Source of the DNA: an uncultured Thermomicrobiales bacterium
GTDB lineage: Bacteria; Chloroflexota; Chloroflexia; Thermomicrobiales; UBA6265
Length of the DNA stretch: 47,271 nucleotides
Direction of reading: 5' to 3'
Assembly (NCBI GenBank): GCA_902806345.1
Contig: CADCWF010000001.1
Coordinates: 1-47,271, forward strand
The position numbers and the translations under genes were made by a program. The notes below the pieces were generated by a model. The model was not told the DNA's origin and did no database searches. It was given only the letters and a program-made list of their open reading frames with translations. The first letter of the stretch is position 1; every line of letters begins with the position of its first letter. Positions 7,513 to 18,181 of the stretch are shown in pieces.

Positions 7513-8757
7513 CTACACCTTCCCGAGGAGCAACCCCGCAACAGCGCCACCGAGGATGAGCCAGGCCGAGTTGACCGTGAAGCGGATGAGCAGCAGTGCC
7601 GCAGCGAGCGCGAGCAGGATCGTCGGCGGGTCGACCAGGGCGTCGCGGCCGATCGTCAGCATGACCGCTGCCATCAAGGCGATCGCGGCGGCGTTGACGC
7701 CGTCGAGGAACCCGGCCGCGACGGGGTTCGCGCGCAACCGCGGGATCAGGCGGTGGGAAAGACCGACCAGGACGAACGACGGCAGGAAGATCGCGAGCGT
7801 GGCCGCCAGGGCACCGCCCCACCCACCGACCAGGTAGCCGACGAAGGTCGCGGTGGTGAAGACCGGGCCGGGGGTGAACTGGCCGACGGCGACGGCGTCG
7901 AGCAGCTGCCGGGACGAGAGCCAGCCGAGGCGCTCGACGAACTCTTCGTTGACGAAGGCGAGCAGGACGTAGCCGGAGCCGTAGAGTGTGGCGCCGATCT
8001 TGAGGAACCCAAGGAACAGGCGGAACGGGCTGTAGGGCTCTCCCGCCCCGACCGCGGCCTGGACAAGCAGGGCGGGCGAGAGGTGCTCGAGCGCGGGCGC
8101 GGCCGGCAGCAGCACCGCCGCGCCACGTCGGAGCGTCGGCAGCGCGGCGACGATCGCGAGCACCATCCCGCTGCCGAGCAACAGCGCCAGTTCATCGATG
8201 CCCAGGAGCGCCAGGGCCAGCACGGTCAGCGCCAGGGCCGGCAGCTTCCACCCCTTGAGGGCGGTCCGACCCAGGCCCCAGATGGCCTGGACGACGACGG
8301 CGACGACGACCGGCTTGATGCCGTACAGGAGCCAGCCCGCGGTCGGGGTCGTGCCGTAGGCGCCGTAGACCCACGCGAAGGTGAGGGTGATGAGTGCGGC
8401 CGGGAGGATGAAGAGGGCACCGGCGGTCAGCAGTCCGCGCCAACCGGCCCGCTCCATCCCGGCGTGCATGACGGTCTCGGTCGAGGTCGGACCCGGGATC
8501 AGGTTGGAGGCGCCGACCATATCGAGGAACGTGGCGTCGCTCAGCCACCGGCGGCGGTTGACGACCTCGTCCCGCAGCATCGCAATGTGGGCGGCGGGGC
8601 CACCGAAGGCCGTGACGCCGAGCTTGAAGGCCAGCCGGGCGACCTCGGCGAGGTCGCCCGGAGTTGTGGGATGGATTGGATCGGGGTCTGCCAGACGACC
8701 ACTCGGCGGCGGCACCGCGGCACCGGGGGAGGACTGCGGATCGGCCGAGCCGGTCAC
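7513..8757 (-). CDS. chrA: ChrA-family (chromate ion transporter) membrane protein
   Basis: 414 residues from a GTG start whose G overlaps the TGA of the upstream transpeptidase (GTGA). The protein shows the two homologous halves of long-chain CHR transporters: half one with F-G-G-P-A-A-H-I-A-M-L-R-D-E-V-V and N-L-I-P-G-P-T-S-T-E, half two with L-Y-G-S-G-Y-V-L-L-A-F and V-G-Q-F-T-P-G-P-V-F-T-T-A-T-F-V-G. Each half has about five to six membrane segments. Known members export chromate with proton exchange; many homologues have untested substrates. The first 30 or so residues are hydrophilic and poorly conserved, so the true start could be slightly downstream. Confidence 0.88.
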   Translation of the reverse strand: MTGSADPQSSPGAAVPPPSGRLADPDPIHPTTPGDLAEVARLAFKLGVTAFGGPAAHIAMLRDEVVNRRRWLSDATFLDMVGASNLIPGPTSTETVMHAGMERAGWRGLLTAGALFILPAALITLTFAWVYGAYGTTPTAGWLLYGIKPVVVAVVVQAIWGLGRTALKGWKLPALALTVLALALLGIDELALLLGSGMVLAIVAALPTLRRGAAVLLPAAPALEHLSPALLVQAAVGAGEPYSPFRLFLGFLKIGATLYGSGYVLLAFVNEEFVERLGWLSSRQLLDAVAVGQFTPGPVFTTATFVGYLVGGWGGALAATLAIFLPSFVLVGLSHRLIPRLRANPVAAGFLDGVNAAAIALMAAVMLTIGRDALVDPPTILLALAAALLLIRFTVNSAWLILGGAVAGLLLGKV

Positions 8758-9968
8758 CCGATGACGCTGACCGCGGTACCGACCGGCGCCCACTCGTAGA
8801 GGAACGCCGCGACGTCGAGCGGCAGGTTGACGCACCCATGGCTCATCGGGGTGCCGAAGTTGTTGTGCCAGTAGGCGCCGTGGAGGGCGTTGCCGAGGTT
8901 GTCGAAGTACATCACGTCCGGGACATCCTCGACGAAGTAGTACTCGTCGCTGATCGTCCCCTCCATATCCTGCACGTCGTACTTGGAGAGGATGGTCCAG
9001 TTGCCGATCGGCGTCACGGTCTCCGGGACGTTGCCGGTGCCGGTGCTGACGAAGGTGGACGTCACCACCTCGCCGTTCTCGTAGGCCCACATCTGCTGGC
9101 CGGAAATCGAGATCACGATCTCTTTCCAGGCGCCCTGCTGGGGACCGGGGCCGAGGTCGTCTGTCCCCCAGCCGGCGGCGGCCTCCGCAATCTCCTCGGC
9201 CGGATCGGTGGCTTCCTCGACCGGCTCCGGCTCCGGGGGCTCGACGAAGAGGGACTCGTCGTAGGCGGGCACGCCGTCCGGCCGCGGGATCGGCCGGGTG
9301 TCGAGGTTCTGGATTTTGGCTGCCTGTTCGCCGAGTGGCAGCGGCTGGACCCCCTGGCCTGGTCGGACCAGCAGTGCGCCCCGCTCGAAATACTGGAGCA
9401 TTGAGCCGTCCGGGGCGCGGAACGCCTCGGTCAAGGGGGCACCGAACCAGCGCTGGCCGTCGTTCTCGTCCCAGAAAGCGAGGAACGGCCCGCGAAGCGT
9501 CTGGCCTGATTCCGTGAAGGCACGGCACGTACCGGCCGCCGCGGCCGGGCCGCAGACAGATCGCGCGTCGGCTCGGAGGAGCGCTGCCGAGGGGAGCGTT
9601 TGCAACCGCTCGTCGAGCACCAATCGGCCGAGGTCCAGCGGCTGCACCTGCTCGCCCGCCGGCGCTTCGGGCAGGTATGCCAGGGCGGCGTTGCGGTAGT
9701 ACTGGACGATCCGGTCGGCCTCGGGTTGGGAGACGAAGCCGGACCGGCTCCGGAATTCTTCGCTGATGGGGTCGCCGAGGAGCGCCGGTCGCGCCCGCCA
9801 CTCGTCGAGGAACAGGCGATCCGCGGTATGGCCGCTGGCCTCGATCCAGACGGTCGGCGGCGGCGCCCAATGCTCGGCACCAACGGCCCCGACGAGGGTC
9901 GACCCGGTAGCGATCACCGCCAGCAGGGCGGCGGACAGTAATCGACGGAACGAGCGGCGCGTCGTCAC
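8754..9968 (-). CDS. secreted YkuD-type L,D-transpeptidase with envelope repeats
   Basis: 404 residues from GTG 9968, preceded by GGAGGG. A basic N-terminus (M-T-T-R-R-S-F-R-R) and hydrophobic stretch form a signal peptide to about residue 31. The middle has two related units (L-G-D-P-I-S-E-E-F ... Q-Y-Y-R and W-F-G-A-P-L-T-E-A-F ... Q-Y-F-E-R), an envelope repeat type common in Chloroflexota secreted proteins. A Glu/Pro-rich spacer leads into the YkuD domain with the catalytic S376-H-G-C379-V-N motif and the upstream H-N-N-F-G-T-P. The family makes 3-3 peptidoglycan cross-links or attaches proteins to the wall. Whether this lineage has peptidoglycan with a suitable stem is not visible here. 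Confidence 0.9.
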   Translation of the reverse strand: MTTRRSFRRLLSAALLAVIATGSTLVGAVGAEHWAPPPTVWIEASGHTADRLFLDEWRARPALLGDPISEEFRSRSGFVSQPEADRIVQYYRNAALAYLPEAPAGEQVQPLDLGRLVLDERLQTLPSAALLRADARSVCGPAAAAGTCRAFTESGQTLRGPFLAFWDENDGQRWFGAPLTEAFRAPDGSMLQYFERGALLVRPGQGVQPLPLGEQAAKIQNLDTRPIPRPDGVPAYDESLFVEPPEPEPVEEATDPAEEIAEAAAGWGTDDLGPGPQQGAWKEIVISISGQQMWAYENGEVVTSTFVSTGTGNVPETVTPIGNWTILSKYDVQDMEGTISDEYYFVEDVPDVMYFDNLGNALHGAYWHNNFGTPMSHGCVNLPLDVAAFLYEWAPVGTAVSVIG

Positions 9969-10122
9969 CCGAAGACCCTCCGAACCAACGAGGCGGCGCG
10001 GTCCCGACGGATCATGGTCCCGGAGCCTACCCCCAACCCATACCCCGAGCCATGGTACCATCCTCCTCTGCCCGTACGTTCGCGATTTACCGCGAAGAAC
10101 GTCCGCGTTTCGAGGGGTTCGG

Positions 10123-11832
10123 GTGAACATTCGCTGGATCGACCCTGTGCCCCCCGCGCCGCACCTGCCCCGCTTGCACGCGGACCCGTTGCTCCACGCC
10201 CTGCTCGCGCGCCGGGTCTCGACGCCGGCCGAGGCGGCGGAGTTCCTCGACCGCTCGCAGCGCGCCATGCCGGACCCTTTCGTGCTGCCGGGAATGGCGG
10301 AGGCGACCGCCAGGTTGGCGCGGGCCATCAAGGCGGGGGAGACCGTCGCGGTCTTCGGCGACTACGACGCCGACGGGATCACCTCGGCCGCGATCGCCAC
10401 GCTCGCCCTTCGGGCCGCTTCGGCCGGGGCGCTGCCGGCGCTCGTTGAACTGCCAACTCGCGCCGATGGCTATGGCCTGAACCCGGACGCGATCCGCCGG
10501 TTCGCGGCGGACGGCGCTTCCCTGTTGCTCGCCCTGGACTGCGGCAGCAGTGACCACGAAGCGCTGGCCCTGGCGCGGTCGCTGGGGATGGACGCTATCG
10601 TCGTCGACCACCACGACCTCCACGGCCCATCGCCGGACGGCGCGACCTTGGTCTCCGCCCGCCTGGATCCGGCGTCACCCTACCGGGGCCTCTCGGCGGC
10701 CGGTCTGACGTTGCTCGTGGCAACCGCCCTGGGGCGCTCCGGCTTCGATGTCGGCGACGGACCGGGACGCGACCCGGTCGCTTTGACGGACCTCGCCATG
10801 ATCGGCATCGTGGCGGATGTTTGCGACCTACGCGGCGTCGCCCGGGCGATCGTCCGCGACGGGCTGCGGCGGGCGCGAACGGCACCCCGGCCGGGACTGT
10901 CCGCCCTCCTGCGAGGGATGGACCTCGACCCCTCGAAGCTGGACAGCCGGCATGTCGCGCGGCGGCTCGGACCGGCGCTCAACGCCCCGGGCCGGCGGAC
11001 CGATCCGACCCCGGCGTTCGATCTGCTCCTCGCCGGCAGCGCCCTCGGCGCCAACGGGTACGTGGCGGAGGTGCTCGCCGCCCTGGAGTGGGCGCGGGCG
11101 GAGCGAACCCGCCACGCGAGCGAGCAGGCCGCCGGCTTCCGGCGCCTGCCGGGTTGGGAAGGGCGACGGGTGGCGGTGCTGGCTGCCGACGAGTGCCCGA
11201 GCGGGATCGCGGGTTCGGTGGCCTCGCACCTGGCGGCCGAACTGGCCCGACCGGTGGTGGTGCTCGGTCGCCAGGGCGACCGCCTCCGTGGGTCCGCCCG
11301 CTCCCACGGCGGATTCGATATCGGGTCCGCCTTGCAGGGGCTCTCGCACTTGCTCGTGCGCTCGGGCGGCCACCGCATGGCGGCTGGGCTGGAGCTGGAG
11401 GCGGCGAACCTGGAGCGGCTGCGGGAGGCGCTCGAAGGGGCCGCCGCCGCCGCGGGAGTCGAGCCTGGTCCGATGGGCATCCTCGATCTCGACGCCGATC
11501 TGCCGGTCGAGCGGATCGAGCGGGGGACGCTGGATCTGCTGGACGGGCTGCGCCCGTTCGGGCAGGGCAACCCGGAGCCGCTGCTGCGGGTGCCGGGTGC
11601 AGCCGTCCTCGACGCGGCGTCATTTGGTCGCGATGGCAGCCATCTCAGGCTGCGCTTGCGGACGGCCAACGGTCCTGCCAGCGTGATCGCGTGGGGGCAG
11701 GCGAGCCGCCGACACGAGGCAGTGCCGGGAGCGGCCATCGACCTCGCTGGGCGGCTGGACCGCAACGTCTGGAATGGGCAGGAAACCGTCCGGTTCGTTG
11801 CCGAGGATTTTCGCCCCGCAGTCGGTGGGTGA
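10123..11832 (+). CDS. recJ: single-stranded-DNA-specific 5'-3' exonuclease RecJ
   Basis: 569 residues from GTG 10123, supported by GAGGGG upstream. DHH-family motifs are present: F-G-D80-Y-D82-A-D84-G (motif I), A-L-D-C-G-S-S-D-H (motif II) and V-D162-H163-H164 (motif III), binding two Mn/Mg ions. The DHHA1 domain motif S-G-G-H-R-M-A-A-G is intact, followed by the C-terminal OB-like RecJ domain (L-R-P-F-G-Q-G-N-P-E-P). Length matches bacterial RecJ. It acts in recombination and base-excision or mismatch repair. It is transcribed divergently from the transpeptidase and converges on lon. Confidence 0.95.
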   Translation: MNIRWIDPVPPAPHLPRLHADPLLHALLARRVSTPAEAAEFLDRSQRAMPDPFVLPGMAEATARLARAIKAGETVAVFGDYDADGITSAAIATLALRAASAGALPALVELPTRADGYGLNPDAIRRFAADGASLLLALDCGSSDHEALALARSLGMDAIVVDHHDLHGPSPDGATLVSARLDPASPYRGLSAAGLTLLVATALGRSGFDVGDGPGRDPVALTDLAMIGIVADVCDLRGVARAIVRDGLRRARTAPRPGLSALLRGMDLDPSKLDSRHVARRLGPALNAPGRRTDPTPAFDLLLAGSALGANGYVAEVLAALEWARAERTRHASEQAAGFRRLPGWEGRRVAVLAADECPSGIAGSVASHLAAELARPVVVLGRQGDRLRGSARSHGGFDIGSALQGLSHLLVRSGGHRMAAGLELEAANLERLREALEGAAAAAGVEPGPMGILDLDADLPVERIERGTLDLLDGLRPFGQGNPEPLLRVPGAAVLDAASFGRDGSHLRLRLRTANGPASVIAWGQASRRHEAVPGAAIDLAGRLDRNVWNGQETVRFVAEDFRPAVGG

Positions 11833-11861
11833 GCGGAACTCTCACTGCTTTCCTGGGCCGG

Positions 11862-11908
11862 GATGCCGCGACTCGGCATCGCACGCCGAGCCGGCCGCGG
11901 GAGCGGCC
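11862..11908. terminator. two small hairpins between convergent recJ and lon
   Basis: GATGCCG/CGGCATC (11862-11868 and 11874-11880, five-base loop) and GGCCGC/GCGGCC (11893-11898 and 11903-11908, loop GGGA) lie between the two stop codons. The second is followed by CCCAAAAT on the plus strand. No U-tract, so termination is plausible but unproven. Confidence 0.3.
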
Positions 11909-11999
11909 CCAAAATGCAGCAGGGAGCGATCCGTGGAGGGACCGACCTCGGGGTAGGCGGCCGGAGCCGGACGCCGGGATTGGTCGCCCGGGGACTGGC

Positions 12000-14486
<2,487 letters not shown>

Positions 14487-14515
14487 GCCGCCCTCGGCAA
14501 TCGACGCCAAGCGGA

Positions 14516-14578
14516 ACGCTCCCCCGCCGGCGACGCGCAGCGACTGCACGGCCGTGGTGGCGGACGGCGGGGGAGCGT
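14516..14578 (-). promoter_or_regulatory. perfect 14-bp inverted repeat in the lon leader
   Basis: Arms 14516-14529 and 14565-14578 are exact reverse complements separated by 35 bases. They lie 30 to 92 bases upstream of the chosen lon start, so they would fold in the lon 5' untranslated region if transcription starts further out. Function unknown: leader structure or a large operator. Confidence 0.4.
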
Positions 14579-14662
14579 CTTCCCCGAACGGACAGGGACC
14601 GCATCATACCGTAGGACCGGAGGGGCGGCGAGGAAGCGGGTGGCGAACCCGGTCGGCCACGA

Positions 14663-14678
14663 TAGTGTACGAACACTA
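14663..14678 (-). promoter_or_regulatory. palindromic TAGTGT-N4-ACACTA, possible operator upstream of lon
   Basis: TAGTGT (14663-14668) and ACACTA (14673-14678) are separated by ACGA. The palindrome is AT-rich against a GC-rich background and sits about 180 bases upstream of the lon start, the only obvious promoter-like patch there. It does not match CIRCE or HAIR heat-shock operators. Confidence 0.35.
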
Positions 14679-14732
14679 ACGCCGTTGGGGACCGGGGTCA
14701 AGCCGGTCGTGCCGAGGAAGACCGAGGAGACG

Positions 14733-14779
14733 CGAGGAGACGCGAGGAGGGCACCCGGTGCCCTCCTCGCGTCTCCTCG
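14733..14779 (-). terminator. long GC-rich hairpin after the anti-sigma gene
   Basis: Arms 14733-14754 and 14758-14779 pair almost throughout, 22 bases after the anti-sigma stop on the minus strand. The left arm is preceded by a second copy of the ten-base unit GAGGAGACGC, so the hairpin could form in two registers. The downstream transcript is TCTTCCTC, pyrimidine-rich rather than pure U. Confidence 0.55.
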
Positions 14780-14800
14780 GTTAGGGGTCCTAGGCGGGGT

Positions 14801-15763
14801 TCAGGGCATCGGGGCCAAGGCAGAACCGGTCGAGCCGAGTTGGGCGTTGCCCAACTGGAGGACCACGTCATCCTCCTGCGCTTCGCCGTCGAGCCCCTTC
14901 GACACGATCTGGACGGACTCATAGGCGCTGAACGGTTGGTCGAGGCTGAACTGCGCCTTGCCCGTCCCGTCTGTCCCCACCTTGAGATCGGTGATCGGGC
15001 CGTAGTTGCCGTTGCCGTCCCAGCCCCACACCTCGTATTCGCCCGCCGCGGCATCGGAGTTGAGGTCAACCTCCAGGATTCCGGCCTGCTCGTTGGCCCC
15101 GAGCAGCAGCCGGCCTTCGGCCTGTGGCACCGCCAGTCCGGGTGACATCTGGAAGGTGGTGCCGGAGCCGAAGTTGGCGAGCTGCGCCTCCAACGAGCTC
15201 ATCCGTGAACCTTGCGCGTCGAGTTGATCCCGGAGTTGGACCCCCCAAAAACCGGTCGCGACGAGGGCAAGCAGGAGGGGGACGCTCAGAACGCTGCCGA
15301 TCCAACCGAAGGAGCGGCCGGAGGCGGCTGGGACACCCCCCGTCTGAGACGTCGGCGACGCGATCGGGGGAAGTGGCGTGGAGGCGGGCAGCGTCGGCAA
15401 CTGCCGCGCACTCGGCGCCACGTCCACCGGAGCCGCCGCGAGCATGGCCCGCTGGGTGTGTCCGATGCGGGCGAAAAGCGCCGCCTTGACGTCCGGCGGC
15501 GGAACGGCCGGGGTGGCGAGGTAGGGCAGCATCCCCGTCGTCCGCAGGTCGCGCTCGACCGTCGCCGCGCAGCGCCGGCAGAAGCGGATGTGGAACTCGA
15601 CAAGGTCGCGTTCGGGGCCGTCGAGGGCGCCTAGGGCGAACGCCGCCGAGGTCTCCTCGTCCAGGTGGTCGTCCGCGCCGGGCGCCAGATTCGGCGCCGC
15701 CTTGGGACGACTGGACCGGACTCGGGACCGCACTTCCCGCTGCTGGCCGAATGCGTCGCTCAC
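14801..15763 (-). CDS. anti-sigma factor, RskA type with zinc-finger anti-sigma domain
   Basis: 320 residues from a GTG that overlaps the sigma-factor stop (GTGA). The cytoplasmic part carries the zinc-associated anti-sigma motif H58-I-R-F-C62-R-R-C65. One transmembrane helix (about 153-177) is followed by a short coiled region (R-D-Q-L-D-A-Q-G-S-R-M-S-S-L-E-A-Q-L) and an extracytoplasmic RskA-like beta domain with G-E-Y-E-V-W-G-W and L-P/S-rich strands. It holds the adjacent ECF sigma factor inactive at the membrane until the extracellular domain receives a signal, normally followed by regulated proteolysis. Pairing and order match known SigK/RskA systems. Confidence 0.9.
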   Translation of the reverse strand: MSDAFGQQREVRSRVRSSRPKAAPNLAPGADDHLDEETSAAFALGALDGPERDLVEFHIRFCRRCAATVERDLRTTGMLPYLATPAVPPPDVKAALFARIGHTQRAMLAAAPVDVAPSARQLPTLPASTPLPPIASPTSQTGGVPAASGRSFGWIGSVLSVPLLLALVATGFWGVQLRDQLDAQGSRMSSLEAQLANFGSGTTFQMSPGLAVPQAEGRLLLGANEQAGILEVDLNSDAAAGEYEVWGWDGNGNYGPITDLKVGTDGTGKAQFSLDQPFSAYESVQIVSKGLDGEAQEDDVVLQLGNAQLGSTGSALAPMP

Positions 15764-16380
15764 GCCAACTCCACCCCGCTGCTACCGAGCGCCTCGCGGA
15801 GCTTCTGCAGCCCCAGGCGCATCCGCGTCTTGATCGTGCCCAGCGGCTCGCCGAGCGTTTCGGCGATCTCGCGTTGGGTCAGCCCTTGGTAGTACGCCAG
15901 TTCGATCGCCTGCCGTTGGGCCTGCGGCAACTCCTTGAGTGCCTCGGCCACGGTGGTCCGGAGCGACCCGAGCCAGACCTCGCCTTCGACATCGGCCCCG
16001 GCGCTCGTGTCGGCCACGCCGGCCAGGACCGTCTCCGGTTCTTCGCTGTCCGCCTTCTGCGGCCGCCGCTTGCGCTTCCGGATCTCGTCGATCGCCAGGT
16101 TGTGGGTGATGCTTAGCAGCCAGGTGACGAACGTGCCCCGTTGGGCGCTGTAGGCGCCGCCCTGCTGCCAGGCCCGGAAGAAGACCTCCTGGAGCACCTC
16201 CTCCGCGAGTTGGCGGTCGGCGACCAGCCGCAGCGCGAACGAGAAGACCACCCCCGAGTAGCGTTCGTAGAGCGTTTCCAGTGCCTGGGCGTCGCCCGCC
16301 GCGGCGCGGCCGATCAGATCGGCATCGCTCAGGTCGGCGGGGATCGGCCCCCCGCCCTCAGCCTCGACCGGTGCGGACAC
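15760..16380 (-). CDS. ECF RNA polymerase sigma factor (SigK-like)
   Basis: 206 residues from GTG 16380, with GGAGG five bases upstream. Region 2 runs from D-L-I-G-R-A-A-A-G-D-A-Q-A-L-E-T-L-Y-E-R-Y with the -10-recognition helix V-L-Q-E-V-F-F-R-A-W and T-F-V-T-W-L-L-S-I-T-H-N-L-A-I-D. A charged linker (K-R-K-R-R-P-Q-K) leads to region 4, L-K-E-L-P-Q-A-Q-R-Q-A-I-E-L-A-Y-Y-Q-G-L-T-Q-R-E-I-A, ending G-T-I-K-T-R-M-R. It is translationally coupled to its anti-sigma factor. Targets are unknown, and the operon promoter should lie in 16381-16540. Confidence 0.93.
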   Translation of the reverse strand: MSAPVEAEGGGPIPADLSDADLIGRAAAGDAQALETLYERYSGVVFSFALRLVADRQLAEEVLQEVFFRAWQQGGAYSAQRGTFVTWLLSITHNLAIDEIRKRKRRPQKADSEEPETVLAGVADTSAGADVEGEVWLGSLRTTVAEALKELPQAQRQAIELAYYQGLTQREIAETLGEPLGTIKTRMRLGLQKLREALGSSGVELA

Positions 16381-16540
16381 CGTGGCCTCCACACCTGCGT
16401 CGCCCGTGTATACGTCGGTGGCGGTGCATTCGGATTGCTTCGTCCCCCAGCCCTTCGCAGGGAGGATTCGCGCGGCAGCGCCATCCCCCCTCCGCACGGT
16501 GGCGGATGCGGTCGCGGACAGGTGGGGGCGCACGTTCAGT

Positions 16541-17956
16541 CTACCCCATCGGTCCCGTCGCCCCCTCCTCGCGACCAGGTCCCCAGGCGGGGTCGGGCAC
16601 TCCCAAGCCAAGCGCTTCGCGCGCTTCGGCGACGACGAAGAGGGAGCCGGTGACGACCACCATCCCGCCCGGGCCTGCCTCGTGGCGAGCCCTGGCCAAG
16701 GCTTCGGCAACGGTGGGAACGATCGCCGTCGGCAGGTTCGCCGAGTTCGCGGCCGCGACCACGGCACCGGGGTCGGCGGCGCGGGGTGATTCGGCTCGGG
16801 TGGCGACGAGGCCGACGATCGCGGGCGCCAACGCCGCGATCACGGCGGCTGGATCCTTGTCGGCGGAGAGCCCGAGGACGGCGGTCGCCGGCCGGTCCGG
16901 ATACGCGTCGGTGAGCGCGGCGGCGAGGGCAGCTGCGGCGGCCGGGGTGTGTGCCCCGTCGAGGACGACCGTCGATCCCCCGGCTAACGCGATCCGCTCG
17001 AACCGACCGGGCCAGTGGGAGGCCGCGATGGCTGACCGGAACGCGGCTTCACCGCCCGGATAGCCCGCCAAGCCTGCCCACCAAAGGGCGGCCGCAGCAA
17101 CCCCAACGTTCTCCAGTTGGTGATCGCCCGGCAGGGCCGAGGTGAGACTCGGCCAGGCTCCCCAGGGACCGGACAGGTCGAACCGGCGCCAGCCGCCGTC
17201 GACCGCCCAGTCGCGGCCGGCCGCCAGGACGGGACTCCCCATCTCACGGGCGCGCTGCTCGATTGTTGCCAGCACCCCCGGCGGTTGGGCGCCGACGACG
17301 ACCGGCCGTCCCGGTTTGATGATGCCGGCCTTGGCGGCGGCGATGGCCGGCTCGGTGTCGCCGAGGATGAGCGTGTGCTCGAGGTCGATCCGGGTGATCG
17401 CTGAGACGATCGGATCGACGACGTTGGTCGCGTCCCACTCGCCGCCGAGGCCGACTTCGACGACGGCGACCTCGCATGCCGCTTCGGCGAAAGCGAGGAA
17501 CGCCATCGCGGTCACGAGTTCGAACGTGGTGATCTCGCCGAGTTCAGATTCGACCGCCTCGGTGGCGGCTGCTGCAGCCTCGGTCCGCTCCGCCAGGTCG
17601 GCAAAGGTTTCCTCGCTCACGGATTGGCCGTCGATCGCGATCCGTTCCCGCCAGGCGTGGAGATGGGGCGAGGTGGCAAGGCCCGTCCGGTAGCCGGCGG
17701 CGGCGAGGGTCGCCGCCGCGAACGCCGCCGTCGAGCCCTTGCCTTTCGAGCCGGCGATGTGGATGACACCGTAGCGTCGGTGGGGCGCGCCCAGGCGGTC
17801 GAGCAGTGCCGAGACGCGCCGCAGCCCCCGCTTCCCTGCATCAGGGGTGCCGAACGGGTCGGCGACCAGTCCGCGCTCCCATGCCGACCGGCGCCAGAGC
17901 AGACCGAGCGCCCGGCGGTAGCTTGCGTTGTGTCTCCCCGGCTCGCCCGCGCTCAT
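16541..17956 (-). CDS. folC: bifunctional folylpolyglutamate/dihydrofolate synthase FolC
   Basis: 471 residues. ATP-binding loop I-A-G-S-K-G-K-G-S-T-A (about residues 67-77), the T-S-P-H-L-H-A-W-R-E-R-I folate-loop motif, T-F-E-L-V-T-A-M-A-F and V-E-V-G-L-G-G-E-W-D-A-T-N are diagnostic for FolC/MurE-type ligases. The C-terminal domain contains V-V-L-D-G-A-H-T-P and a final V-V-T-G-S-L-F-V-V-A-E-A-R. It adds glutamate to folates in the cytoplasm and, in the bifunctional form, makes dihydrofolate; the sequence alone does not settle whether both activities are present. Transcribed divergently from the next gene. Confidence 0.94.
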   Translation of the reverse strand: MSAGEPGRHNASYRRALGLLWRRSAWERGLVADPFGTPDAGKRGLRRVSALLDRLGAPHRRYGVIHIAGSKGKGSTAAFAAATLAAAGYRTGLATSPHLHAWRERIAIDGQSVSEETFADLAERTEAAAAATEAVESELGEITTFELVTAMAFLAFAEAACEVAVVEVGLGGEWDATNVVDPIVSAITRIDLEHTLILGDTEPAIAAAKAGIIKPGRPVVVGAQPPGVLATIEQRAREMGSPVLAAGRDWAVDGGWRRFDLSGPWGAWPSLTSALPGDHQLENVGVAAAALWWAGLAGYPGGEAAFRSAIAASHWPGRFERIALAGGSTVVLDGAHTPAAAAALAAALTDAYPDRPATAVLGLSADKDPAAVIAALAPAIVGLVATRAESPRAADPGAVVAAANSANLPTAIVPTVAEALARARHEAGPGGMVVVTGSLFVVAEAREALGLGVPDPAWGPGREEGATGPMG

Positions 17957-18142
17957 CGTCGGTCGAGCGTACTACGCAACGTGGAGTTGTGGTGGCCTCC
18001 AATGGTGGCGATCTTGGCAGTCCGATATCATGGGAGCCAACACCGCGTCGTTCGTCGACGCGACCGGAGCCCGGCGACGAGCCGGGAGCGACCGGGTTCT
18101 CGAATCGGTCCGCCCCGCCCCGGACCGCCCGTGGAGGAGCCT

Positions 18143-18181
18143 GTGCCCGCCACCGCTCCGTCGTTGTCGGTCCATGCCTAG
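18143..18181 (+). CDS. possible 12-residue leader peptide overlapping the next start
   Basis: GTG 18143 is preceded by GGAGGAG at good spacing and reads V-P-A-T-A-P-S-L-S-V-H-A before a TAG at 18179-18181. The ATG of the following gene at 18174 lies inside this mini-ORF in another frame. The arrangement would allow translational coupling where the main start lacks its own ribosome site. It is very short and may be coincidental. Confidence 0.25.
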   Translation: MPATAPSLSVHA

